Both the position numbers and the translations under genes were made by a program. A DNA stretch of 64,000 nucleotides, taken from the NCBI RefSeq assembly GCF_030811835.1, contig NZ_JAUSRO010000003.1, forward strand, positions 310,001-374,000, written 5' to 3'. Within the stretch, counting starts at the first letter, position 1. Each line of letters begins with the position of its first letter. A model generated the notes under the pieces. It searched no databases. It saw nothing but the letters and a program-made list of their open reading frames with translations, and was not told the DNA's origin. This stretch comes from Variovorax ginsengisoli (GTDB lineage Bacteria > Pseudomonadota > Gammaproteobacteria > Burkholderiales > Burkholderiaceae_C). Shown one piece after another: positions 1 to 8,222 of the stretch.

Positions 1-596
1 GCCCGCTGCTGCACGAGCTGGGCTTGCTCGCACGGCCCCGCTATCGGCTCAGCGAGCTGTGCGACGCCGCCGTGCATCGGCTCGCCGACCTGACGCAGGA
101 CACGGTCTATCTCAGCGAACGCAGCGGTATGGAAGCGGTGTGCACCAACCGCGCATTGGGCGACTACCCGATCAAGGCCATGCCGCTGGACATCGGCATT
201 CGACGGCCGCTGGGCGTCGGCGCAGGCGGACTGGCCATGCTGTGCGCCATGCCCGTAGAAGAGGCCGAGGCGATCATCGATGCCAACGGCCATCGCTACG
301 AGAAGTTCGCCTCCTTCACCGCCGACTTCCTGCGTGAGGCGGTGGCACGCGGCCGGGCGCAGGGGTATTCGTTCCTCGACAGCGTGGTGACGCCGGGCAC
401 CGCCGCCATCGGCGTGGCCTTCCCGACGGAGAACCCGGTCGGTGCCATCAGCATCGCCGCGATCTCGGGCCGGCTGGAGTCCGAGCGGCGCGAAGACCTG
501 GCGCGCGAACTCAAGCAGCAGGTACGCAAGGTCGAAGCCGCGATGAACAGTGCGGGCGGTCTGAGCGAATCGAGCGACAACGCGAAAAAGACCTGA
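1..596 (+). CDS. IclR-family transcriptional regulator, C-terminal part (cut by window start)
   Basis: The reading frame is open from the first bases (codons in phase with position 3) and ends with TGA at 594-596, so only the effector-binding half is visible. The residues read as the ligand-binding domain of IclR regulators: RPLGVGAGGLAML is the conserved glycine-rich segment, followed by the RGRAQGYSFLDS stretch and the GAISIAAISGRL segment. The winged helix lies outside the window. IclR proteins usually control small catabolic operons; the target here cannot be deduced because the genes on its right are remnants. The C-terminal tail (SESSDNAKKT) is polar and unremarkable. Confidence 0.9.
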   Translation, partial: PLLHELGLLARPRYRLSELCDAAVHRLADLTQDTVYLSERSGMEAVCTNRALGDYPIKAMPLDIGIRRPLGVGAGGLAMLCAMPVEEAEAIIDANGHRYEKFASFTADFLREAVARGRAQGYSFLDSVVTPGTAAIGVAFPTENPVGAISIAAISGRLESERREDLARELKQQVRKVEAAMNSAGGLSESSDNAKKT

Positions 597-641
597 GGGC
601 GGGCAGCCGTCGGCTGACCCTCGGTCCGACCCGCGCGCCGG

Positions 642-1018
642 CATGAACGCGCAATGGGAAGGTCGTCCTGCCAGCCGCAGCGTGGCTGTGCTGGCCGGCG
701 TCTCGGCCAGCAGCACACCGCGGCGGAACACCTTCAGCCGGGTCGCGCGCAGGCGGATCGCCTCGACCGGGTCGCGCGCCTGCAGCAGCACGAAGCTGGC
801 GTCGCAGCCCGCCTCGTGCCCGTAGGCCCGCCAGTGGATTGCCACGCTCGGCCGCGATCTCGCACAGCCGCTTCACGCTGGTCGCGCCATCGGCCATGGC
901 CTGCTTGAGCAGCTACTTGAGCTCGCCTCACAGCGCGATACCTTCGAGCAGCGTGCCGCTTTCGTTGACGCGCCGGTGCGGCCGTCGGGTAGCGTGGCGT
1001 TGCGCAGGAAAAGATTCA
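642..1018 (-). pseudogene. Decayed copy of the CodA-like amidohydrolase at 2116-3423
   Basis: Four blocks line up in order and in the same orientation with the intact gene: 694-827 with 2210-2343 (about 5 mismatches in 134 bases), 842-899 with 2813-2870, 900-972 with 3144-3216 (about 6 mismatches in 73), and 973-1018 with 3374-3419 (1 mismatch in 46). A weaker match extends left to about 642. Between the blocks, intervals of 469, 273 and 157 bases of the intact gene are missing, so most of the barrel and the metal ligands are gone and no long frame survives. It is a duplicated, internally deleted gene, not a functional one. Confidence 0.88.
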
Positions 1019-1406
1019 CGGCGACGCCGATCTGGAGGAGGTCGATTTCGCCAGCTTCGACGTCCCCGCCTGTCCGGTGTGCGGTGGCCTGCTCAAGCCC
1101 GACGTGGTGTTCTTCGGCGAGAGCGTGCCGCGTGAGCGCGTGCAGGCCGCTTTAACGGCGCTGGCCGAGTCCGATGCCATGCTGGTCACCGGATCATCCC
1201 TGATGGTTTATTCGGGCTTTCGCTTCGTGCAGGCGGCGGTGGCGGCGGGCAAGCCGGTGGCGGCACTGAACCTGGGCCGCACCCGGGCCGACGACCTGCT
1301 GACGTTGAAGGTCGAGGCACCCATTGGCGCCACGCTGGAGGCGCTGGAAATCGGGCGCATCCATTCCGCAGCTCCGCAGGTCAACCCGCGCACATCTTCA
1401 GGTTGA
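1017..1406 (+). pseudogene. Sir2-family NAD-dependent deacetylase, 3' fragment
   Basis: From position 1017 the plus frame reads HGDADLEEVDFASF and then CPVCGG and LKPDVVFFGESVP, the second zinc CxxC pair and following helix of bacterial sirtuins. It continues with TGSSLMVYSGF and AALNLGRTRADD, the NAD-pocket end of the family. The N-terminal half (GAGxS motif, catalytic HG, first CxxC) is absent: the sequence directly left of 1017 belongs to the decayed amidohydrolase. The frame has no proper start and runs on to TGA at 1404-1406, overlapping the end of the opposite gene. It is a truncated remnant left by a rearrangement. Confidence 0.85.
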
Positions 1407-2073
1407 AGCGTGTGGCCTTGACGATCGGCAGGTAGTCTTCGGCATCCGCCGGCGGATAGCTTTCCTTGATGCCGTCGTCCGTTTTGGCCGCATCTTCGGC
1501 CAACGGCTGCAGTGTTCTCAGGCAGGCAGCCTTGTCGCCCCGCTTGGACTGGGTGAGCGCCAGGTCATTGCGGATGCGACCTGCACTGAGCCAGTCGAGC
1601 GTCTTTTCGCACTCCGACAGCACGGCCGACAGGGTGCCCTCGGCGACCGCGTAGTTCTTGGCATCGAACTGCTGCTTGAAGCGCTTGCGCGAAGTGCTTA
1701 CGGCACTGTGGGTGCAGGCGGGCGTGGGGCGCGTATATGTACCTTCGAAGGTGGCGCGTGCGCCGCAGTTGTCGCGGCATTGCTCGGCAGCGTTTGTCGT
1801 GACGACGACGGTTTTCCCATGGGTCGCGAAATCCACCACGCAAGGGCTGTCGTCCAGCTTGGCCTTGCCGCGCACGATGCGGCCGTCCAGCTCGCACAGG
1901 TGGGCGTTGGGGCCGATGGTGCTGATATCGAAAGTGCCGTTCGGTTTGACGTTCAGCACGCCGCTGCCACGCTCGAAGATGTATTCGCCAGCGGGAGGGT
2001 TCTGGCCCTGCGCAGCGACGATACCGGCGCACAGGCACAGGGAAAGGGATATCAGAAAGCGTTTCTGCAGCAT
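1381..2073 (-). CDS. Secreted protein of unknown function
   Basis: 230 residues beginning with a clear Sec signal peptide (MLQKRFLISLSLCLCAG, probable cleavage after IVAA). The mature part has a small beta-rich N-terminal region (GEYIFERGSGVLNVKPNGTF) with several cysteines (CELDG, SPCVV, EQCRDNC) that could form disulfides in the periplasm. A helical C-terminal half follows (FDAKNYAVAEGTLSAVLSEC, AACLRTLQPLAEDAA) that resembles a short TPR-like helical hairpin region. I do not recognise the family. The gene sits alone between the sirtuin fragment and the amidohydrolase, convergent with the former. Confidence 0.75.
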   Translation of the reverse strand: MLQKRFLISLSLCLCAGIVAAQGQNPPAGEYIFERGSGVLNVKPNGTFDISTIGPNAHLCELDGRIVRGKAKLDDSPCVVDFATHGKTVVVTTNAAEQCRDNCGARATFEGTYTRPTPACTHSAVSTSRKRFKQQFDAKNYAVAEGTLSAVLSECEKTLDWLSAGRIRNDLALTQSKRGDKAACLRTLQPLAEDAAKTDDGIKESYPPADAEDYLPIVKATRFNLKMCAG

Positions 2074-2115
2074 CAGGTGGACGGTGTAAGTGGTTGGACC
2101 AATCGACAGATGAGT

Positions 2116-3423
2116 CTAGGTTGACGCGTTGCGGTCGGACTCGGGCCTCTGCGCCATCATGAACGAAGTGCTGCTGGGTCGGCCCGTCACGTGCAGCGCC
2201 GCCGTGGCGGCCGGCGTCTCGGCCAGCAGCACACCGCGGCGGAACACCTTCAACCGCGTTGCGCGCAGACGGATCGCCTCGACCGGGTCGCGCGCCTGCA
2301 GCAGCACGAAGCTGGCGTCGCAGCCCGCCTCGAGCCCGTAGGCCGGCAGGTGGAAGACCTTCGCCGCATTCGTCGTCACCGCGTCGAAACAGCGGCGGAT
2401 GCCCGCCTGGCTGGTCATCTGCGCCACGTGCAGGCCCATGTGCGCGACTTCGAGCATGTCGCCCGAACCCATGCCGTACCAGGGGTCCATCACGCAGTCG
2501 TGGCCGAACGCGACGTTCACGCCGGCGGCCATCAGTTCGGGCACGCGCGTCATGCCTCGGCGCTTGGGGTAGGTGTCATGGCGGCCCTGCAGCGTGATGT
2601 TGATGAGCGGGTTGGCGATGACCGCGACGCCACTTTCGGCGATCAGCGGCAGCAGCTTGCTCACGTAGTAGTTGTCCATGCTGTGCATCGACGTGCAGTG
2701 CGAGCCGGTCACGCGGCCCTGCAGCCCGAGTCGCTGCGCCTCGAAGGCCAGCGTCTCGATGTGGCGCGACAGCGGATCGTCCGACTCGTCGCAGTGCATG
2801 TCGACCAGCTTGCCACGCTCGGCCGCGATCTCGCACAGCAGCTTCACGCTGGCCGTGCCATCGGCCATGGTGCGTTCGAAGTGCGGAATGCCGCCGACCA
2901 CATCGACGCCCTTGTCGAGCGCGCGCTGGAGGTTGTCAACGCCGCCGGCCGTGCGCAGCACGCCGTCCTGCGGGAAGGCCACCAGCTGCAGGTCGAGGTA
3001 GGGCGCGACCAGGCGCTTGACCTCCAGCAGCGCGTCGACTGCCAGCAGGCTCGGGTCGCTGGTGTCGACGTGGGTGCGGATGGCCAGCAGCCCCTTGGCC
3101 ACGGCCCAGTCGCAGTAGGCCAGCGCACGTTCGATCAGCGCGTCCTGCTTGAGCAGCGGCTTGAGCTCGCCCCACAGCGCGATGCCTTCGAGCAGAGTGC
3201 CGCTTTCGTTGATGCGCGGCAGGCCGTAGCTCAGCGTCGCGTCCATGTGGAAGTGCGGGTCGATGAAGTGGGGCGCAACGAGCTGGCCTTGTGCATCGAG
3301 CGTCTCGTGGGCCGGCGCGTCGAGCCCGGCTGTCACTTCGGCGATGCGGCCGTCCTGCACGGCGATGGACATGCCGGTGCGGCCGTCGGGTAGCGTGGCG
3401 TTGCGCAGGAGAAGATTCAGCAT
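2116..3423 (-). CDS. CodA-like metal-dependent amidohydrolase (cytosine deaminase family)
   Basis: 435 residues, the normal length for the cytosine deaminase branch of the amidohydrolase superfamily. Metal and catalytic residues are in place: PHFHMD gives His57 and His59, DMHCDE gives His210 and Glu213, SHCTS gives His242, and GHDCVMDPW gives Asp309 with Asp313 nearby. The enzyme should hydrolyse an amino or amide group on a cyclic substrate in the cytoplasm; whether that is cytosine, isoguanine or another heterocycle cannot be told. It is transcribed away from the AraC regulator at 3546, which may control it. A decayed partial copy lies at 642-1018. Confidence 0.88.
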   Translation of the reverse strand: MLNLLLRNATLPDGRTGMSIAVQDGRIAEVTAGLDAPAHETLDAQGQLVAPHFIDPHFHMDATLSYGLPRINESGTLLEGIALWGELKPLLKQDALIERALAYCDWAVAKGLLAIRTHVDTSDPSLLAVDALLEVKRLVAPYLDLQLVAFPQDGVLRTAGGVDNLQRALDKGVDVVGGIPHFERTMADGTASVKLLCEIAAERGKLVDMHCDESDDPLSRHIETLAFEAQRLGLQGRVTGSHCTSMHSMDNYYVSKLLPLIAESGVAVIANPLINITLQGRHDTYPKRRGMTRVPELMAAGVNVAFGHDCVMDPWYGMGSGDMLEVAHMGLHVAQMTSQAGIRRCFDAVTTNAAKVFHLPAYGLEAGCDASFVLLQARDPVEAIRLRATRLKVFRRGVLLAETPAATAALHVTGRPSSTSFMMAQRPESDRNAST

Positions 3424-3545
3424 GATGATGTGGCGCTGCTGCGCCCGGACGTAGCGGATGCCCGATTATGTTGGCAGCGTGCAGTGCCCGCACCGTCACT
3501 TTCGGCATCACGGGCGACGCACGGCCCTTTTCAGGAAATGCAGTC

Positions 3546-4514
3546 ATGGACGATCGCCACCCACCTTCCACGATTCGCAGGTGGTCCACCGACGAAGTGG
3601 CGCCCGCGCAGCGGCTCGACTACTGGGTGGATGCAATTTGCGAAGGCTTTCTTGAAATGGAGGTGAGCAGCCCGGAAGCGGCCGCGTTCTCCAGTTCCCT
3701 CGTGTCGGCAGCCTGCGGGCGAGTCGGCGTGAATCGTGTGAGCGGCTGTACACAGGATGTCTACCGCACGCCGGCGGCCATCGCACGCAGTACCAACAGC
3801 TACTTCTACCTGCTCTGCAAGACCGACACGCCCTGGACGACCGAGCAGGCCGGCCGCTCGGCGCGCTTGCTGCCCAACGATGTGGTGCTGGTCGATTCGC
3901 GGCGTTGCTACGAATTCCACTTTCCCGTCAGTGCAGACACCATCTCTCTCCAACTGCCGCCCGACTGGCTCGCGTCCTGGCTGGTCGATCCGGCGTCTCA
4001 GGTGGCACACCGCATCGACGGGCAGGCGGGCTGGGGGCTGGCGCTCAGCAGCTTCGCGCGCGCGTTGTCGCCCGAATCGGCCGCGGCGGCGCCTCTGCCG
4101 CACGACGTGCTGAGCGATCAGTTGGGCGCGTTGCTGGCAATGGCCACGCAGGCAGCGCAGCCGGTGCTGGCGCTGCCGCGCGCGTCGGCCGACGCGCTTG
4201 CAGGCCGCATTGGCGACATCGTCCGTCAACGCCATGCGGAACCTGGACTGACGGCAGCAGACGTGGCGCGGGTGCTCGACCTGTCACCGCGCACGCTGCA
4301 CCGCGCGCTCGCGCACACCGGAACGACCTTCGCTCAGTGCCTGATGGCCTGCCGGATGGCGGCTGCGCGCCGCATGCTGGCGGACACACGCTTCGACCGG
4401 CTGTCCATCGCGGAGATCGGGCGGCGGGTCGGCCTGGTGGATGCATCGCATTTCGCTCGCGTGTGCCGTCAGCAGCTTGGCGCGACACCCGCCGTGCTGC
4501 GGCAGCGGCGTTGA
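3546..4514 (+). CDS. AraC-family transcriptional regulator
   Basis: 322 residues if translation starts at the ATG at 3546 (MDDRHPPST), which follows an AGGA stretch; an in-frame ATG at 3468 would add 26 residues. The N-terminal 200 residues look like the AraC-binding-like sensor domain found in FeaR/OruR-type regulators (LDYWVDAICEGF). The last 100 residues carry the double helix-turn-helix: LTAADVARVLDLSPRTLHRA and LSIAEIGRRVGLVDASHFAR. It is divergent from the amidohydrolase with about 120 bases between starts, so that gene is its likely target. The effector is unknown. Confidence 0.9.
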   Translation: MDDRHPPSTIRRWSTDEVAPAQRLDYWVDAICEGFLEMEVSSPEAAAFSSSLVSAACGRVGVNRVSGCTQDVYRTPAAIARSTNSYFYLLCKTDTPWTTEQAGRSARLLPNDVVLVDSRRCYEFHFPVSADTISLQLPPDWLASWLVDPASQVAHRIDGQAGWGLALSSFARALSPESAAAAPLPHDVLSDQLGALLAMATQAAQPVLALPRASADALAGRIGDIVRQRHAEPGLTAADVARVLDLSPRTLHRALAHTGTTFAQCLMACRMAAARRMLADTRFDRLSIAEIGRRVGLVDASHFARVCRQQLGATPAVLRQRR

Positions 4515-4551
4515 CGCGCAGCGGCCATCGCCGTGTCGCGCAGCGGCCATC
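4515..4551. repeat. 15-bp direct repeat, two copies
   Basis: CGCGCAGCGGCCATC occurs at 4515-4529 and again at 4537-4551, directly behind the AraC stop codon. It may be simple local duplication; no function is evident. Confidence 0.6.
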
Positions 4552-4602
4552 CGGCGCGTGGGACGCGCGTTAATTTCGGACTCCCACCCCTAGGAAAATG
4601 AC

Positions 4603-5331
4603 ATGTCCGATACCTATGTTCTTGTCCACGGCGCCTGGCACACCGGCGCACAGCTCGAAGCCGTTGCCGACGTGATTCGCGCTGCCGGTCACACGGTGCA
4701 TTGCCCGACGTTGGCAGGCAACCGCAGTGGCGACGATCGCAGCCGCTGCGGTCTGGAAGACGCTGTCGCTTCGCTGGAAGCGTTTCTCACCTCGAACGAC
4801 CTGAACGATGTGCGCCTCGTCGGCCACAGCTATGGCGGCATGGTCATTTCAGGCGTCGCCGACCGGGTGCTGCCGCGCCTCAGGCGGCTGGTGTACGTCA
4901 ATGCCTTCGTGCCGCTGGATGGCGACAGTCTCAACGACCTGGTGCCGCCGCACTACGTGACCCTGTTCGACGCCGTGGCCGAAGCCAGCGACGGTGCCGT
5001 CATGTTGCCGTTCGACATCTGGCGGGAGGCATTCATCAACGATGCCGACCTGCAACTCGCCACCTCGGCGTTCGGCACGTTGAATCCTCATCCCTACAAG
5101 ACCTTCACCGACAGGATCGTGCTTGCGCGCCCCCTGGCAGCGCTGCCGCTGGGCAAGTCTTACCTGAATTGCCAGCAGGACACCGCGTTGCCGCACAGCC
5201 TCGGCTGGCATCCGCGCCTGTCGGAGCGACTGGGCCTGTTCCGTCTGGTCGAATGCCCAGGCAGCCACGAGACCTGGTTTTCGAGCCCGGCCGTGCTGGG
5301 CGCGGCAATCATCGCCGCCGGACGCGATTGA
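4603..5331 (+). CDS. Alpha/beta-hydrolase
   Basis: 242 residues of the short alpha/beta-hydrolase type. VHGAWHTG near the N-terminus is the oxyanion-hole region, GHSYGG places the nucleophile at Ser76 (elbow), and PGSHETWF near residue 229 supplies the catalytic histidine. Relatives include plant-type esterases (methyl salicylate or indole-acetate methyl esterase-like) and bacterial esterases, all cytoplasmic. No signal peptide is present. The start is preceded by AGGAAA at the right distance. The gene stands alone downstream of the AraC gene, separated by 88 bases with a short direct repeat, and is convergent with cbpM. The substrate is unknown. Confidence 0.85.
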   Translation: MSDTYVLVHGAWHTGAQLEAVADVIRAAGHTVHCPTLAGNRSGDDRSRCGLEDAVASLEAFLTSNDLNDVRLVGHSYGGMVISGVADRVLPRLRRLVYVNAFVPLDGDSLNDLVPPHYVTLFDAVAEASDGAVMLPFDIWREAFINDADLQLATSAFGTLNPHPYKTFTDRIVLARPLAALPLGKSYLNCQQDTALPHSLGWHPRLSERLGLFRLVECPGSHETWFSSPAVLGAAIIAAGRD

Positions 5332-5349
5332 GGTCTGAAAGCGTCGACC

Positions 5350-5682
5350 TCAACCTGCCGCGTCGAGTCCCTGCGCATGCAGCACGCGCCGGAGCCGGCG
5401 CACTTCACGCTGCAGATCGAGGATGAGCGCCGCTGCGTCCAGGCCGACGCCGAAGTCGCGTTCGAGGCGCCGCGCCGCCAGCGCCTGCTGCAGGTCTGCA
5501 CTCTCGAAGCGCCACTGCGCCGGCGGCAGCTGCGGGGTTGCAACCTCGACGATGCCGACCTCGACGAGCTGTGCGACCCATTCGAGGTGCGCGCCGCACG
5601 CATGCGCCAGTTCGTCCGCCGCGAGCGGATGCACGTTGCTCAGGGCGGTGCTGGTGATGGTGATCGTGGCCATGGTGTTCAC
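5350..5682 (-). CDS. cbpM: Chaperone modulatory protein CbpM
   Basis: 110 residues with the MerR-like organisation of CbpM: LAADELAHACGAHLEWVAQLVEVGI followed by a C-terminal coiled-coil helix (LILDLQREVRRLRRVL). CbpM binds the J domain of the co-chaperone CbpA and inhibits it. The GTG at 5682 overlaps the cbpA stop codon (GTGA arrangement); an ATG three codons further on (5673) is an alternative start. The tight overlap implies translational coupling with cbpA, the usual pairing in proteobacteria. Confidence 0.88.
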   Translation of the reverse strand: MNTMATITITSTALSNVHPLAADELAHACGAHLEWVAQLVEVGIVEVATPQLPPAQWRFESADLQQALAARRLERDFGVGLDAAALILDLQREVRRLRRVLHAQGLDAAG

Positions 5683-6638
5683 ACTCCCAGGTGACTGCGC
5701 GGATTGAAGGGTGCGGCCTTGGCAAGCTGCACGTAGGCCGCGCGAGCCGCATCGGAATCGGCCGGCGGCAGTGCAATCTCGAGCAGCAGGTAAAGGTCGC
5801 CCGGCGGATGGCCTGCGAAACCGCGGCCCTTGAGCCGCAGCTTGAGGCCAGCGCGCGCACGGGCCGGTACGGTGACCTCGACCGCGCCGCCGCCCGGCGT
5901 GGGCACTTGCACCTGCGCGCCCAGCGCGGCTTCGGTGGGGGTCACCGGCAAGGTCATGTACAGGTCGCGGCCGTCGACGCGGTACAGCTTGTGGGGGGCG
6001 ATGCGCACTTCAAGATAAAGGTCGCCGGCCGGCTCGCCGCCATGGCCGGGCAAGCCTTGGCGGGCCAGACGAATCAACTGTCCGGGATGCACGCCCGCGG
6101 GGATCTTCACGCTCAGCGTGCGGGTGCGAAGCTCGGGCTGGCCGTCGGTGCCGGTCTCCAGGCCGCGCAGTGCGATCTCGCGCTCGGCGCCGTTGAGCGC
6201 CTCTTCCACCGAGATTTCGATGGCGGCATGGTGGTCTTCGCCACGCGCCCGGTGGTTCTGCCGGGTCGCCGACCGGCGTTCGGCGGCGCCGAACACCGAC
6301 GAGAAGAAATCGCTGAAGTCGGCATGGTCGGCAGGGCCGCCCTGGGAGGCGCGGTGAAATTCGAAGCCTTCGTCCCAGCCGGGCGGGGGCTGGAAATCGC
6401 CTTGGGGGTTGCCGCCGCGCGCCACGCGATCGGCAAGCGTGTCATAGGCGGCGCGCTTTTCCTTGTCGCGCAGCACGTCGTTGGCCTCGTTGATGTCACG
6501 CATGCGCCGCTCGGCATCAGGCTCCTTGCTGACGTCGGGGTGGTACTTGCGGGCCAGTTTGCGGTAAGCCTTGCGCACCTCGTCGTCAGACGCGGTGCGC
6601 TCGACACCGAGCACCTGGTAGTAGTCCTTGAAATCCAT
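5679..6638 (-). CDS. cbpA: DnaJ-type co-chaperone CbpA (curved DNA-binding protein)
   Basis: Starting at MDFKDYYQVLG (ATG at 6638) the protein is 319 residues. The J domain occupies residues 1-70 with the HPD motif at 33-35, followed by a Gly/Phe-type linker (GGNPQGDFQPPPGWDEGFEF) and the two beta-rich C-terminal substrate-binding domains. The zinc-finger of DnaJ is absent, which separates CbpA from DnaJ. It stimulates DnaK ATPase and can bind curved DNA in stationary phase. cbpM overlaps its stop codon. Confidence 0.92.
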   Translation of the reverse strand: MDFKDYYQVLGVERTASDDEVRKAYRKLARKYHPDVSKEPDAERRMRDINEANDVLRDKEKRAAYDTLADRVARGGNPQGDFQPPPGWDEGFEFHRASQGGPADHADFSDFFSSVFGAAERRSATRQNHRARGEDHHAAIEISVEEALNGAEREIALRGLETGTDGQPELRTRTLSVKIPAGVHPGQLIRLARQGLPGHGGEPAGDLYLEVRIAPHKLYRVDGRDLYMTLPVTPTEAALGAQVQVPTPGGGAVEVTVPARARAGLKLRLKGRGFAGHPPGDLYLLLEIALPPADSDAARAAYVQLAKAAPFNPRSHLGV

Positions 6639-6695
6639 CGTCTTTGCCTGCCTTTGCAACTGAACAACCCCGGCGGTGGCGGCAACCCGGCGTTG

Positions 6696-7343
6696 TCAGG
6701 CCAGGGCCGACTCACCGCGCAATTGACCCTGCAGGGGCACAGCACGCCATGTGGTGCCGGTGCGCTCGAATCGCAAGGGCTGCGCATTGCCGAGCACGCT
6801 CGCATCCACCGGCACACCCAGCATGGCGGCCAATGCATAGAGCGTCCCGCCATGCGCGACCACGAGAACAGGCGCGGGCTGGCCGAGCGCGGCGTCGAGC
6901 GCTCGGTGCTTGCGCGCGACGAACTGCGCCAGCGTTTCGCCGCCTTCGGGCTCGCAGGCCCAGTCGATGGCCGCCGACGAGGTGCCAATCAGCGCACCGA
7001 AGTGACGCTCGCGCAGCATGTCTTGCGCTGCCGGCGTCAGCCCGTGCGGCACGGCGACCGCGTGCGCAGTGTCCAAGGCGCGTCTTGCGTCGCTGCAGAC
7101 GATGCTGCGGATCGGCTCGCCGGCCAGCAGTTCGGCCGCGCGAGCGGCCTGCTGGAGGCCGAGCGCGCTCAGCGGCTCGTCAACGTCCTGAAAGATACGC
7201 TGCGCGTTGCGGCCGGTCTGGCCGTGGCGCAGGAAATAAAAGTGATCGCAGGCCGGCGCGAGCGGCAAGGCGGCGCCGAGTGCCTCCAGTTGCAGCAGGC
7301 CGGGCGGGCGGGTGTGGAGGGCGGGAATCGGTTCGGTCGACAT
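6696..7343 (-). CDS. Histidine phosphatase superfamily protein (phosphoglycerate mutase-like)
   Basis: 215 residues with the RHG signature FLRHGQTGRN (catalytic His40), a second arginine cluster (CSDARRALDTA) and the C-terminal catalytic histidine in VVAHGGT. These residues form the phosphohistidine pocket of the family, which covers phosphatases such as CobC, SixA and broad-specificity phosphomonoesterases as well as mutases. Nothing nearby fixes the substrate. An N-terminal extension of about 30 residues precedes the first strand. It lies 36 bases from the pssA-like gene on the same strand and may be cotranscribed. Confidence 0.87.
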   Translation of the reverse strand: MSTEPIPALHTRPPGLLQLEALGAALPLAPACDHFYFLRHGQTGRNAQRIFQDVDEPLSALGLQQAARAAELLAGEPIRSIVCSDARRALDTAHAVAVPHGLTPAAQDMLRERHFGALIGTSSAAIDWACEPEGGETLAQFVARKHRALDAALGQPAPVLVVAHGGTLYALAAMLGVPVDASVLGNAQPLRFERTGTTWRAVPLQGQLRGESALA

Positions 7344-7379
7344 GGCGGTAGGGCGGTAGGGCGGCGGAAACAGGCCGGC

Positions 7380-8030
7380 TCAGAACTTGGGGATGCGCAG
7401 CGTCTTGCTGATCATGAGTGTGCCCGACAGCGCGAACATCAGCGTCAGCGGATGGAGCACCCAGGGGCCAAGCTGCCAGCTGCCGCCCCAGACGGCGGTG
7501 CCGACGTGGCCCTGCCAGGCCGCCCACGCCAGTACCCCGACCAGCACGACGCTGGTGGGAATGGGCGTGCCTTCGAAATACTTCACTTTGTCGGCGCCTT
7601 CTGAAAGCGCCTCGGCCGTGACGTTGTAACGCGCCAGCCGGCTGACGCCGCAGCAGACGAAATAAATCAGAATCAGGCAGTCCCAGACGCCGTTGAGACC
7701 CGCTGCAAACGCCAGCGCGGCAGGCGCAACGCCGAAGGAGATGACGTCGGCAAGCGAATCGAGTTCGCGGCCGAGCGCGGAATGGGTCTGGCGCCAGCGT
7801 GCGACGCGGCCGTCGAACACATCGAAGATGAACGCGGCGGGTGCGAGCGCGGCCGCCCACAAAAAAAAGTTCAGCGACTGGCTGCCGACGTACGCCATGG
7901 CCAGGAACACGCCCCCCACACCGCAGGCGGCATTGCCGAGCGTGAAGGCGTCGGCCAGGTGGAAGCCGCGGATCATCGAGAAATGCCGGCGGGCAGGCGC
8001 CGGTGTGGCGGCGGGGCGCGGGGAAGACAT
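7380..8030 (-). CDS. pssA: CDP-diacylglycerol--serine O-phosphatidyltransferase (type II PssA)
   Basis: 216 residues, an integral membrane protein with about six hydrophobic segments. The CDP-alcohol phosphatidyltransferase motif is complete: DVFDGRVAR followed by GRELDSLAD, i.e. DxxDGxxAR-x8-GxxxDxxxD. The N-terminal RRHFSMIRGFHLADAFTLGNA matches Bacillus-type phosphatidylserine synthases. It would condense CDP-diacylglycerol and serine, the first committed step to phosphatidylethanolamine. The run of eight T (coding strand) in the NFFLW region does not disturb the frame. Confidence 0.88.
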   Translation of the reverse strand: MSSPRPAATPAPARRHFSMIRGFHLADAFTLGNAACGVGGVFLAMAYVGSQSLNFFLWAAALAPAAFIFDVFDGRVARWRQTHSALGRELDSLADVISFGVAPAALAFAAGLNGVWDCLILIYFVCCGVSRLARYNVTAEALSEGADKVKYFEGTPIPTSVVLVGVLAWAAWQGHVGTAVWGGSWQLGPWVLHPLTLMFALSGTLMISKTLRIPKF

Positions 8031-8222
8031 GGCAGGAAACCTTCAGGAGAAACTTAGGGGATTCGGGGAGAAACGGGCGCGGGGGCCCGCTTCGGGTCGA
8101 AGCGATGCCTTGGACCTTAGCGCAATCGGCAGCGCGCCGATGTAGTCTGTGTCTGGCGCCTCAGCGTTGAGGTGCCGGCGACGTGAAGGGCGCAACGTGA
8201 TGGGTTGGGCGTGACGCGGCGT

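Noticed and set aside
2191-3393. 400-codon open frame opposite the amidohydrolase
   Set aside because: Low-complexity Arg/Ala/His-rich antisense shadow of a well-supported gene; typical of high-GC DNA.
642-3423. Insertion sequence or transposon between the two amidohydrolase copies
   Set aside because: No transposase, terminal inverted repeats or target duplication can be seen; duplication plus deletion explains the pattern.
5691-7604. 637-codon plus-strand frame over cbpA, the histidine phosphatase and pssA
   Set aside because: Covers three recognisable genes on the other strand and resembles no protein family.
7858-7869. Run of eight A/T inside pssA as a frameshift site
   Set aside because: The frame continues through it with conserved family residues on both sides, so there is no sign of a shift.
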